In this document: one piece after another, positions 54,885 through 62,395 of the stretch
Numbering within the stretch: the stretch's first letter is position 1
Layout: each line of letters begins with the position of its first letter
DNA from: Sporosarcina cyprini
GTDB taxonomy: Bacteria; Bacillota; Bacilli; Bacillales_A; Planococcaceae
Direction of reading: 5' to 3'
NCBI RefSeq assembly: GCF_022048975.1
Contig: NZ_JAKMHX010000018.1
Location: 124,001-188,000 of the forward strand
DNA: 64,000 nucleotides
Made by a program: the position numbers and the translations under genes
Notes under the pieces: generated by a model
The model's database searches: none
What the model was told of the DNA's origin: nothing
Seen by the model: only the letters and a program-made list of their open reading frames with translations

Positions 54885-55070
54885 TTAATAGCCACCTGTT
54901 TCCAATTTGTCGTCCTTCAAATTCGTCTTATCTTTTCGACTCCCGGTATAGGAAGTAGAAGCCACTTCGTTTGTCTGGCGCTGTTCATCTGTGAATTCCA
55001 CACCGGACATTTTCGGTTGGGCCGAGTCATGCATGCTGTCGTTCTTCTTGTTGTTCTTGTCTTTTGCCAT
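54885..55070 (-). CDS. Small hydrophilic protein
   Basis: A 61-residue Lys, Asp, Ser and Thr-rich protein: MAKDKNNKKNDSMHDSAQPK, then GVEFTDEQRQTNEVASTSYT and a TGGY end. No membrane segment. The ATG at 55070 follows GAGGAG with 8 bases; GTG 55079 is less likely. It looks like small sporulation or stress proteins of Bacillales, but no family is assigned. It follows the uridine-kinase-like gene by 27 bases. Confidence 0.72.
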   Translation of the reverse strand: MAKDKNNKKNDSMHDSAQPKMSGVEFTDEQRQTNEVASTSYTGSRKDKTNLKDDKLETGGY

Positions 55071-55097
55071 GATCGTCACTCCTCTATGCGTAGTCTT

Positions 55098-55712
55098 TTA
55101 AAGGATACCCGCAATCGAACGGAGATAATCATGGAATCTTTTTGTTTGCGATGTCCCGTTTAACACGAAATCTGCCAGGTTTACCGGATTATTTTCCCTT
55201 ATATATTCCTCTTCCGCCGGGAAATAACGTTCGGTGTACTTGTTCAGTATCGCTTGCTGCGAGCCGATATAGGAATCACGCTCCAGCACCCTTTGGAGAC
55301 GCGTTTCTTTATCAATATCGATAAAGATGACATGGTTAAAGTACTTCCTTAATTCCGCCCGTTGCAAAAAAACGCCTTCTATTATCAACATACCGCCAAC
55401 CGGAAGAACAATCCATTTTTCGTCATAGGAATCATTGATTTTATTATAAATCTCGATCTTTTTATGCACCGGTTTGCCTTTTCGTATTGGCTCCAGTATT
55501 TCTTCAATCAAATAGGAGTATCGCCATTGTTCAAAGTAATACGCTTTCCACGGTTCCAATCCTTCTGCATACCGAATCGATTTCGGATGAATGAAATCAT
55601 CAATATGCAAAAGGACGGAGTCCACGAACTCCTGCTGAATCTTTTCAGCAATTGTCGTTTTCCCCGCCCCGCCTAAGCCGTCAATCCCTAGGATCAGCGT
55701 CTGTTGACTCAT
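55098..55712 (-). CDS. Uridine kinase-like P-loop kinase
   Basis: A 204-residue P-loop kinase. Walker A reads GIDGLGGAGKTTIAEKI, followed by LLHIDDFIHPKSIRY and MLIIEGVFLQRAELR, the layout of uridine kinase/phosphoribulokinase proteins. It lacks several residues of true Udk, so the phosphorylated substrate is uncertain. Its ATG shares one base with the sipS stop region, so it is coupled to the signal peptidase gene. Confidence 0.82.
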   Translation of the reverse strand: MSQQTLILGIDGLGGAGKTTIAEKIQQEFVDSVLLHIDDFIHPKSIRYAEGLEPWKAYYFEQWRYSYLIEEILEPIRKGKPVHKKIEIYNKINDSYDEKWIVLPVGGMLIIEGVFLQRAELRKYFNHVIFIDIDKETRLQRVLERDSYIGSQQAILNKYTERYFPAEEEYIRENNPVNLADFVLNGTSQTKRFHDYLRSIAGIL

Positions 55713-56239
55713 TATTTTGGAATTCCTATTGAATTGAATGGAAAGAATCGAAATTCAACTTTTCCAACGACTGATGACTCATCAATGCATCCAATGATCC
55801 GGCTGTCTGTACTGTTGCGGCGATTGTCGCCAAGAACAAAGAGCTGGCCTTCCGGAACTGTAACCTCAAAGTCTTCGGTCAATTTTTGATCTTTGAAGAT
55901 CTTTTCTTTATTTTCTTCAATATAAGGCTCATCATACGCCTTGCCATTGATGAATAATTGGTCGTCCTTCATCTCAACCGTATCACCCGGCAGCCCAATC
56001 ACACGCTTAATATAGTCTTCCTTTGTACCCGGTGCATGGAACACGACTAAGTCAAAATGATCGAGTTTGTGGATTTTAGAAATGACAACACGGTTGTTTG
56101 ATTCAAAAGTCGGTTCCATGGATTGGCCCGAGACGACAACTGGAGCAAATAGAAATTGACGGACGACAAATACGATGACAAACGCGATTGCCAACGATTT
56201 AACCCAAGACATAATTTCACTTTTCGTTTCTTTTTTCAA
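55712..56239 (-). CDS. sipS: Type I signal peptidase
   Basis: A 175-residue type I signal peptidase with one N-terminal helix (SLAIAFVIVFVVRQFLF). The Ser nucleophile is in VVSGQSMEPTF, the Lys in EDYIKRVIGLPGD, and GDNRRNSTDSR is box E. It removes signal peptides from exported proteins, such as the S-layer protein here. It starts at TTG 56239, 9 bases after GGAGG. Confidence 0.95.
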   Translation of the reverse strand: MKKETKSEIMSWVKSLAIAFVIVFVVRQFLFAPVVVSGQSMEPTFESNNRVVISKIHKLDHFDLVVFHAPGTKEDYIKRVIGLPGDTVEMKDDQLFINGKAYDEPYIEENKEKIFKDQKLTEDFEVTVPEGQLFVLGDNRRNSTDSRIIGCIDESSVVGKVEFRFFPFNSIGIPK

Positions 56240-56449
56240 AACTTACTTCCTCCGATCAAAATCTCTCTATTACTAGACTACTCCATTTAATGAAAAGTTT
56301 CACGTATTCCTGACGAAATTTGCTGAAAAAATTTCTACTTCAGAACTCGTAACATCCCTTGCAGTTCAGCAGCCTATTTCTATCTTATTCCGCAAAGGCC
56401 CAATGTTTCACCTGGCCGGGCAAAAAACCTTTGCCAGCCTTTCCTGCTA

Positions 56450-56938
56450 TTACCCACGGGTTAATTTGGTGATGATCGCTTCATGTTGTGGATATTGCTC
56501 TTTCAATTCCTCTCGTTCAAACAGCTCAAAGTCCTCAAAATCAAAGCCAGGCGCGACCATGCAACCGACTAGCGAGAAGGAGCCTTCTTGGACCATCGAG
56601 GAACCAAAAATCGTTCCTTTTGGCACAACGGCTTGTGGTTGTTCGCCTTCATGAACAGCCAGTCCAAGTTTAATTTCATTGTATGCGCCGTTTGGATCAA
56701 TCGTATGAATGATCAACGGACTGCCGGCATGGTAATACCATACTTCATCCGATTTCAATCGATGGAAATGGGACACTTCTCCTGGCTGCAGCAAGAAATA
56801 AATGCTCGTATACAAGCTGCGCCGGCTACCCTGCCGATCCATCTCTTCATCCGAATGAAACGTACCTACATAATGACCGCCTTCTGGATGAGGCTCCATT
56901 TTGAGCTGATCGATGAAATACTGGGCATCCTGTTTCAT
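56450..56938 (-). CDS. Cupin-fold DUF985 protein
   Basis: A 162-residue DUF985 protein: LKMEPHPEGGHYVGTFHS, TSIYFLLQPGEVSHFHRLKS and VVPKGTIFGSSMVQEGSFSL with GCMVAPGFDFEDFEL at the end. The family has a cupin fold with unknown substrate, near sugar epimerases in some genomes. Its ATG overlaps the stop of the phosphatase gene in ATGA; the longer frame to 56983 is rejected for that reason. Confidence 0.86.
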   Translation of the reverse strand: MKQDAQYFIDQLKMEPHPEGGHYVGTFHSDEEMDRQGSRRSLYTSIYFLLQPGEVSHFHRLKSDEVWYYHAGSPLIIHTIDPNGAYNEIKLGLAVHEGEQPQAVVPKGTIFGSSMVQEGSFSLVGCMVAPGFDFEDFELFEREELKEQYPQHEAIITKLTRG

Positions 56939-57522
56939 GCATCCACCGCCTTTAAGTGTGCCGTGCAATTCAATAACGAACATTGATTTCCTTCGTCTTG
57001 CAACGTCAAAATCGTAACTGATGTATTGTCGACTCCCTGGTCAAGATCGGCATCAGGAACCAGTTCATGTAAAAGTCGTTTGATGAAGCTGCCATGGCTC
57101 ACAAGCAGCACCCGTTTGCCTGGATATTTATCTTGAATGTCATGAATGCAAGCCATCCCACGAGAAATAACCTCGTCATGGGGTTCAAAACCCATATCGA
57201 GCTCCCGCCAATTCGCTCCCCACTTTTCAATGCGCTCTGCTTCGGTCGTACCCTCGATCTTTCCTCCGCCCGTTTCGCGAATCCGATCATCCAGTACCAT
57301 CGGAACACCAGGCATCTCGCTGCCGATGATTTCAGCAGTCATTTTCGCCCGGCTTAATGGACTGGTATAAATCACATCCCAATGCTCGCCTGCCAATCGT
57401 GCGGCTACTCGTTCTGCCATCGCAATCCCTTCCGCATCGAGTGGAATATCGGAGCTTCCTTGCGCACGACCTTCCTTATTCCAAGCAGTCACCCCATGGC
57501 GTATTAATCCAATTGTCGTCAT
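56935..57522 (-). CDS. Histidine phosphatase family protein
   Basis: A 195-residue phosphoglycerate-mutase-like phosphatase. LIRHGVTAWNKEGRAQGSSD carries the catalytic RHG, with a second His in LLVSHGSFIKRLL and an acid in IRETGGGKIEG. The ATG at 57522 (MTTIGLIRHG) is chosen as typical for the family; GGAAGGATGGGGAAT precedes it. It sits between the YtpA-like and DUF985 genes. The phosphorylated substrate is unknown. Confidence 0.87.
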   Translation of the reverse strand: MTTIGLIRHGVTAWNKEGRAQGSSDIPLDAEGIAMAERVAARLAGEHWDVIYTSPLSRAKMTAEIIGSEMPGVPMVLDDRIRETGGGKIEGTTEAERIEKWGANWRELDMGFEPHDEVISRGMACIHDIQDKYPGKRVLLVSHGSFIKRLLHELVPDADLDQGVDNTSVTILTLQDEGNQCSLLNCTAHLKAVDA

Positions 57523-57548
57523 ATTCCCCATCCTTCCTCTTTCCAAAA

Positions 57549-58337
57549 TCACACTACATAGCCAAGAGACCGAAGTACATTGTTCATGAACGATTCAATA
57601 TATTGATAGACTTCTTCCCGTTCCGGCTCTTGATACAAATCATGATACAACCTCTTCCATTCCTTGAAGTGGAATTCAGATAGCTGTTGATTAGAAAGCC
57701 ATTTTTTGGCGTATGTGTTATCTGTTATTTTATCTCGGCCACCTGTCTGCAGTAGCACAGGAACATCTTGAATGGATGTTTCAGTGGTCTGCACAGCCTT
57801 CATGAACGCAGTCAGTTCCCGGTACCAAGAAGCAGTCACCGCGGAACTGTAATGACGGTCATTCTGGGCGTCTATGTACAGATCATAATTTCTTGTCAGT
57901 CGCTCAATCGTCACGTCGTGATTAATTTTCATGGAAGGTGATAATTTTGTCAGAACAGACGAAAACTTGGACGGCTGATGTTTCAATGAAAGCCATGGTG
58001 AACTGAAAATGCAGCCTGCGCATTCCAGCTTTTCCGCTTGCAGCAGATGCATCACCAATGTCGCTCCCAAGCCGTGGCCGACAACGAATATCGGAACCGT
58101 ATCGAGCAAAGCGACCTCCATCATCTTCTTAATATGTTTTACATAAGAATCAAATGACTCATCATGCACGCCTCTGCCACTCTCTTCGCCATGCCCCGGC
58201 AAATCACTTGTGACGACATGAAAGCCGCCATTCCGTAGTGTCTGGATCAACCATGCATACCGGCGATGGTGCTCATACGCATTATGAACGAGGACAACAA
58301 TCGCTTTGGGCTGTCCTTCCGCTTCCCATTTCCACAT
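57549..58337 (-). CDS. YtpA-like alpha/beta hydrolase with Ser to Gly at the nucleophile
   Basis: A 262-residue alpha/beta hydrolase like B. subtilis YtpA, a lysophospholipase linked to bacilysocin; the next gene resembles ytoA, as in B. subtilis. LVHNAYEHHRRYAWL, VTSDLPGHGEESG, an acid in LLQTGGRDKITDN and a His in LYHDLYQEPEREEV are all there. The nucleophile elbow, however, reads VVGHGLGATL in place of GHSMGG: codon GGC where AGC would give Ser. It may be inactive as a hydrolase or use another group. The start is the ATG behind AAGGGGAG. Confidence 0.82.
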   Translation of the reverse strand: MWKWEAEGQPKAIVVLVHNAYEHHRRYAWLIQTLRNGGFHVVTSDLPGHGEESGRGVHDESFDSYVKHIKKMMEVALLDTVPIFVVGHGLGATLVMHLLQAEKLECAGCIFSSPWLSLKHQPSKFSSVLTKLSPSMKINHDVTIERLTRNYDLYIDAQNDRHYSSAVTASWYRELTAFMKAVQTTETSIQDVPVLLQTGGRDKITDNTYAKKWLSNQQLSEFHFKEWKRLYHDLYQEPEREEVYQYIESFMNNVLRSLGYVV

Positions 58338-58451
58338 GGATTTCTCCCCTTCCCGCCAAAAATCTATCGAACCTAGCCTGTCTTTGTTACAATGAAAACA
58401 GGATGATAATACGATGATTATACACGATTTTTAAAGAAAGAGGGGATCATC

Positions 58452-58964
58452 TTGATTTATCCATACAATGGTAAAACACCAGCGATTGACCCATCTGTTT
58501 ACATTGCGGACTATGCAACCATTACGGGTGACGTGACAATCGGTGCCAACTCATCCATCTGGTTCAACACCGTCATCCGAGGAGACGTGGCACCGACAAT
58601 AATTGGAGAACGCGTCAGCATCCAAGACTTAAGCTGCCTCCACCAAAGCCCAGGCAAAACACTGCTCATCGAAGACGATGTCACAATCGGCCACAAAGCA
58701 TTGCTGCACAGCTGCATGATCCGGAAAGGCGCCCTCATCGGAATGGGTTCCATCATATTAGATGGAGCTGAAATTGGCGAAGGAGCTTTCATCGGAGCCG
58801 GAAGCCTCGTGCCACCCGGAAAGAAAATTCCTCCGAACTGCCTCGCCCTCGGCTCCCCTGCTAAAGTAGTCCGGGAACTCAACGACGAAGACCGGGCAGA
58901 CATGGAACGCATCGTCAACAGCTACGTGGAAAAAGGACAAATTTATAAAAAAATGCAAAAATGA
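58452..58964 (+). CDS. ytoA: Gamma-type carbonic anhydrase family protein (YtoA-like)
   Basis: A 170-residue left-handed beta-helix protein of hexapeptide repeats: ITGDVTIGANSSIWFNTVIR, GDVAPTIIGERVSIQDLSCL, and metal His residues in SCLHQSP and TIGHKALLHSCMI. It resembles gamma carbonic anhydrases and YtoA; enzyme activity in this subgroup is often unproven. It starts at TTG 58452 behind AGAGGGGATCATC. It is divergent from the YtpA-like gene. Confidence 0.9.
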   Translation: MIYPYNGKTPAIDPSVYIADYATITGDVTIGANSSIWFNTVIRGDVAPTIIGERVSIQDLSCLHQSPGKTLLIEDDVTIGHKALLHSCMIRKGALIGMGSIILDGAEIGEGAFIGAGSLVPPGKKIPPNCLALGSPAKVVRELNDEDRADMERIVNSYVEKGQIYKKMQK

Positions 58965-58985
58965 AAGCACAACGCGTGTGCTTTC
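58963..58985. terminator. Terminator overlapping the ytoA stop
   Basis: Stem of TGAAAGCACA and TGTGCTTTCA around a 5-base loop at the ytoA end, with T-rich sequence on both strands. It also serves the 30-residue minus-strand frame. Confidence 0.7.
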
Positions 58986-59076
58986 ATTTCTCTAATATAA
59001 ATAAAGTGACAATGCCCGCCAACAATACAAACCCTACTCCCCCAAGCAGAACCATGAGCCACATCTCTAATCCCAT
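58984..59076 (-). CDS. Small 30-residue membrane protein
   Basis: Reading frame from ATG 59076, 9 bases after a GGAGG site, giving MGLEMWLMVLLGGVGFVLLA followed by a further hydrophobic stretch and a charged EK end: a single membrane helix. It lies convergent to ytoA and shares its terminator. Such mini-proteins near ytoA occur in Bacillales, but the identity is not certain. Confidence 0.6.
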   Translation of the reverse strand: MGLEMWLMVLLGGVGFVLLAGIVTLFILEK

Positions 59077-59245
59077 ACCCTTCAACCTCCCTATGAGAGT
59101 CGTCGATCTTCCCCTACCACGAGGAACAATCGAATGGAAAAATCTACATATAACTATAAGTAGTATTACCATACCAAACCGTTTCTGGAAAATCAAAATA
59201 CAAGCTATCTAATATGTACTCTTTTGCTGGATGATTGGATTGAGA

Positions 59246-59412
59246 TTATACGAGTGGTTCGGCGGAGCATACGAGCGGTTGCAAAATTATACGAGTGCTT
59301 CTGCGGCGGATACGAGCGGTTGCAAGATTATTCGAGTGCTTCGGAAACGGATACGAGCGGTTGCAAAATTATACGAGTGCTTCGGCAACGGATACGAGCG
59401 GTTGCAAAAACA
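59246..59412. repeat. Phased array, 41-nt dimer of CGAG-containing units, block 1
   Basis: CGAG starts at 59251, 59272, 59292, 59313, 59333, 59354, 59374 and 59395: spacing alternates 21 and 20 bases. Units alternate TATACGAGTGSTTCGG and ATACGAGCGGTTGCAA. Plus-strand frames running through it are artefacts of the repeat. Confidence 0.93.
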
Positions 59413-59536
59413 TTCGAGACCGTTTAATCGAAACGCGGGAAATTTCCATGTCTTTTCCTGCACCAGGTCGCGCTAAATGCCTTTGACCAATTAAGAAAAT
59501 TGATCTGAACGTTGAGCCTATTCTTCTCGAGGAATT

Positions 59537-59672
59537 TCACGAGCGGTTCGGGAGAGGATACGAGCGGTTACAAAATTATACGAGTGGTTCGGCGGCGCAT
59601 ACGAGCGGTTGCCAAATTATACGAGTGGTTCGGCGGCGCATACGAGCGGTTGCCAGATTATACGAGTACCCG
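59537..59672. repeat. Phased array, 41-nt dimer, block 2
   Basis: Same two units as block 1, CGAG at 59540, 59561, 59581, 59602, 59622, 59643 and 59663, again 21/20 spacing. It is separated from block 1 by about 125 bases of non-repetitive DNA without a gene. Confidence 0.92.
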
Positions 59673-59704
59673 GAATTCTCTGTTTTCACGTGCGCCCCTA
59701 CAAT

Positions 59705-59878
59705 TAAACGAGCACTCTTCAAGATATACGAGCACTAATGGAATTAATCGAGCACTTCTCGAAATATATGAGCACTCCAACGACTAATCGAGCACTCTTC
59801 AGGATATACGAGCACTCCTGGAATTAATCGAGCACTTCTCGAAATATACGAGCACTTCAACGATCAATGCAGCACACA
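59705..59878. repeat. Phased array of nine 20-nt CGAGCACT units
   Basis: CGAGCACT or a close variant returns every 20 bases from 59709 to 59869. Flanking halves alternate TTAATCGAGCACTTCTCGAA and ATATACGAGCACTCCTGGAA. Bases 59879-60055 downstream hold no repeat and no gene. Confidence 0.93.
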
Positions 59879-60071
59879 TTAATAGTGACGATTACTATGT
59901 TACTGGGGAAAACTAACATAATGAAGAATTTGTAAATAAAACAGGACGAAATCATGACCTGTTTGTTAAGATGAAACAGAACATAAATAAATCTTTACTA
60001 ACGCATATGGATTGGGACACTACTAATTCAACATGCTACTGCAAATAAACATCGGGAAAAGGTGAGATAAA

Positions 60072-60500
60072 ATAAAAAAGTATAAGCAAGGGCTCATCAT
60101 TTCGCTTATTTTTCTAATCATACTCTTTATTATAGATCGGACCCTATACAATGGAGTGATGTCATTAAAGATGCCGATTGTTTTATCGGGACTTCATGTT
60201 ATTGTTTACCATCAGCTAATTCCGAATAAGAGGCTCACACGTTATTTCATTTATATTGGTATAATTATTTTATTTGTATGCCTTTCTTTACCATCTTTAA
60301 CTTATAAACAAGCAAAAGAAAAAATCTTAAACAATCATACAATGACCATTGTGGAAACGGGTACCGTTCCAGTAGAAGCTAGTTGGAATCCTTTTGCTCC
60401 AAATCGTGCTTACTATTTTAAAGGAAAGAATGCAAGCTCCGAAGAGATTACGCTAATGGTTGCCCCTAGTACAGGTAAAGTTCTGGAAATCAATTATTAA
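60072..60500 (+). CDS. Small membrane protein with apparent ATA start codon
   Basis: A 142-residue protein if translation begins at ATA 60072, which lies 7 bases after AAAAGGTGAG. The N-terminus then reads KKYKQGLIISLIFLIILFII, a normal first membrane helix; two more hydrophobic helices follow (around MPIVLSGLHVIVYH and FIYIGIIILFVCLSL), then a soluble C-terminus with YYFKGKNASSEEITLMVAPS, faintly PepSY-like. The first standard codon, GTG 60156, would cut off helix 1 and lacks a spaced ribosome site. Function unknown. Confidence 0.7.
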   Translation: MKKYKQGLIISLIFLIILFIIDRTLYNGVMSLKMPIVLSGLHVIVYHQLIPNKRLTRYFIYIGIIILFVCLSLPSLTYKQAKEKILNNHTMTIVETGTVPVEASWNPFAPNRAYYFKGKNASSEEITLMVAPSTGKVLEINY

Positions 60501-60677
60501 TTAGCGCCAAGAAAGAGATTAAAGTGGCTTTTCAAAATGATTGCAGATTACTATGATTGTTATAAAGTGCCCCTCTCCTTTATTTTGGATTTGGAAGGAT
60601 TCCTGCCCTCCAACCCATTGTAAGGGATTTTTTCATTCTCAAATCCCCCTCCATCTCACACCCTCTTCCAATCAAAA

Positions 60678-60718
60678 AAACAGGAGAAGAAAAACATAAC
60701 GTTTTTCTTCTCCTGTTT
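60678..60718. terminator. metK terminator
   Basis: Perfect 18-bp stem (60678-60695 with 60701-60718) around a 5-base loop, with A and T tracts. It ends metK on the minus strand and may also end the + strand membrane gene. Confidence 0.9.
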
Positions 60719-60723
60719 CATTA

Positions 60724-61929
60724 TTACCCGACTACGATGCCGGATTTTTCTTTCAAAGCGGCTGCTTTGTCAGTTTGTTCCCAAGGAAGCTCTACATCTG
60801 TGCGGCCAAAGTGACCGTATGCAGCAGTTTGTTTGTAGATCGGTCTGCGAAGATCAAGCATTTTGATGATGCCGGCCGGACGGAGGTCAAACAGCTCGCG
60901 CACCATTTCGACTAGCTTGCTTTCTTCGACTTTTCCAGTTCCGAATGTGTCGATGGAAATGGAGACAGGTTTGGCAACTCCGATAGCGTAGGCCAGCTGA
61001 ACTTCACAGCGGGAAGCCAGTCCAGCAGCTACGATATTTTTCGCTACGTAGCGTGCCGCATAGGATGCAGAACGGTCAACTTTTGTCGCGTCCTTTCCGG
61101 AGAATGCACCGCCGCCATGGCGAGCATAGCCGCCATATGTATCGACGATGATTTTCCGGCCAGTCAATCCTGCATCCCCTTGTGGTCCGCCGATAACGAA
61201 GCGGCCAGATGGGTTGATGAAGTATTTGGTTTCTTCATCTAATAATTCAGCAGGGACGACCGCATCAATTACGTGCTCTTTAATGTCACGTTTGATTTGA
61301 TCTAACGTTGTGTCCGGGTGATGCTGTGTCGAAATGACAATCGTGTCGACGCGGACAGGTTGATTGTTTTCATCATATTCAATTGTTACTTGCGTTTTTC
61401 CATCCGGACGTAAATAAGAAAGTATGTCTTCTTTGCGTACTTGCGCTAAACGTCGGGATAATTTATGCGCCAAGCTGATTGGCAAAGGCATTAATTCCGG
61501 AGTTTCATCACATGCGTATCCGAACATCAAGCCCTGATCCCCTGCACCGATGGCTTCCAATTCTTTATCGGTCATCGTTCCTTCTCTTGCTTCGAGCGCC
61601 TGATCCACACTCGCTGCGATGTCCGGTGATTGTTCATCAATCGAAGTCAAAACAGAAGAGGTTTCCCAGTCGAATCCGAATTTCGCGCGGGTGTACCCGA
61701 TTTCCTTTACTGTGTCCCGAACGACCTTCGGAATATCAACGTACGTTGTCGTTGTAATTTCACCTATAACAAGTACGAGACCTGTTGTGATAGTCGTTTC
61801 ACACGCAACGCGTGCATTTGGGTCTTCCTCTAAAATTGCATCCAAAATGGCGTCAGAGATCTGATCGCACATTTTATCCGGATGTCCTTCTGTTACCGAT
61901 TCCGATGTGAACAGTCGGCGATTTGTCAA
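60724..61929 (-). CDS. metK: S-adenosylmethionine synthase
   Basis: A 401-residue Met[21 protein letters not shown] is the ATP/Met site start; [12 protein letters not shown] and [17 protein letters not shown] (phosphate loop) are signatures. It makes SAM from methionine and ATP. The open frame runs to 62025, but TTG 61929 sits behind AAGGAGGAAATTACA and gives the family length. It is controlled by a SAM-I riboswitch and lies divergent from pckA, as in B. subtilis. Confidence 0.97.
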   Translation of the reverse strand: MTNRRLFTSESVTEGHPDKMCDQISDAILDAILEEDPNARVACETTITTGLVLVIGEITTTTYVDIPKVVRDTVKEIGYTRAKFGFDWETSSVLTSIDEQSPDIAASVDQALEAREGTMTDKELEAIGAGDQGLMFGYACDETPELMPLPISLAHKLSRRLAQVRKEDILSYLRPDGKTQVTIEYDENNQPVRVDTIVISTQHHPDTTLDQIKRDIKEHVIDAVVPAELLDEETKYFINPSGRFVIGGPQGDAGLTGRKIIVDTYGGYARHGGGAFSGKDATKVDRSASYAARYVAKNIVAAGLASRCEVQLAYAIGVAKPVSISIDTFGTGKVEESKLVEMVRELFDLRPAGIIKMLDLRRPIYKQTAAYGHFGRTDVELPWEQTDKAAALKEKSGIVVG

Positions 61930-62046
61930 TGTAATTTCCTCCTTAACGGCTTGCTCATATTGATACGGTACTCTATATGTCCCAGTAGTTCCACGCCTGA
62001 AGAGAGTCGACGTCAACATACACAAGGATTAAGGGCCAGACAATAT

Positions 62047-62222
62047 AAAAAGCCTTCCACTCACGTAAATATACATGAGGAAAGGCATTATTTCAAAAGC
62101 AGCACCTTTCACTCTTATCGTCCAAGGATTCAACCTTGCTCCAGGTTTGGCACCTTTTCGCAGTGTATGCGCAGGTTGCCGGGCTTCATAGGGCCTGTCC
62201 CTCCGCCAGCTCGGGATAAGAG
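62047..62222 (-). promoter_or_regulatory. SAM-I (S-box) riboswitch of metK
   Basis: On the minus strand the aptamer (62112-62222) is closed by CTCTTATC / GATAAGAG and contains the S-box core GGCGGAGGGACAGGCCCTAT, then GAAGCCCGGCAACC. A terminator with stem ends GCCTTTCC and GGAAGGC followed by TTTTT lies at 62047-62086. SAM binding would stop metK transcription. Confidence 0.97.
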
Positions 62223-62299
62223 TATCCGTTCATGATATAATGCTACGAAAAACTTGCGCTTTTGTCAAATCATTTTAATGAGAAACACTTGAGTTTTTA

Positions 62300-62337
62300 A
62301 TTAGTATAGATTATTATTCTTAATGTGTTATACTAAT
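62300..62337 (+). promoter_or_regulatory. pckA promoter with CcpN-type site
   Basis: TGTTATACT (62326-62334) is an extended -10. TGTGTTATACT (62324-62334) fits the remembered CcpN consensus TRTGHYATAYW at all 11 places. An inverted partner, ATTAGTATA (62300-62308) against TATACTAAT (62329-62337), gives a second weaker site. Confidence 0.65.
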
Positions 62338-62395
62338 TACGAAAATAAGGATACCCATTGAGTTGGGACTATATGTAAAGGACGGTACGTAAACT

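Noticed and set aside
59224..59787. Plus-strand repeat proteins (YERLQNYTSAS type) in several frames
   Set aside because: All three frames are open because the repeat lacks stops; there is no start signal and no continuation outside the arrays.
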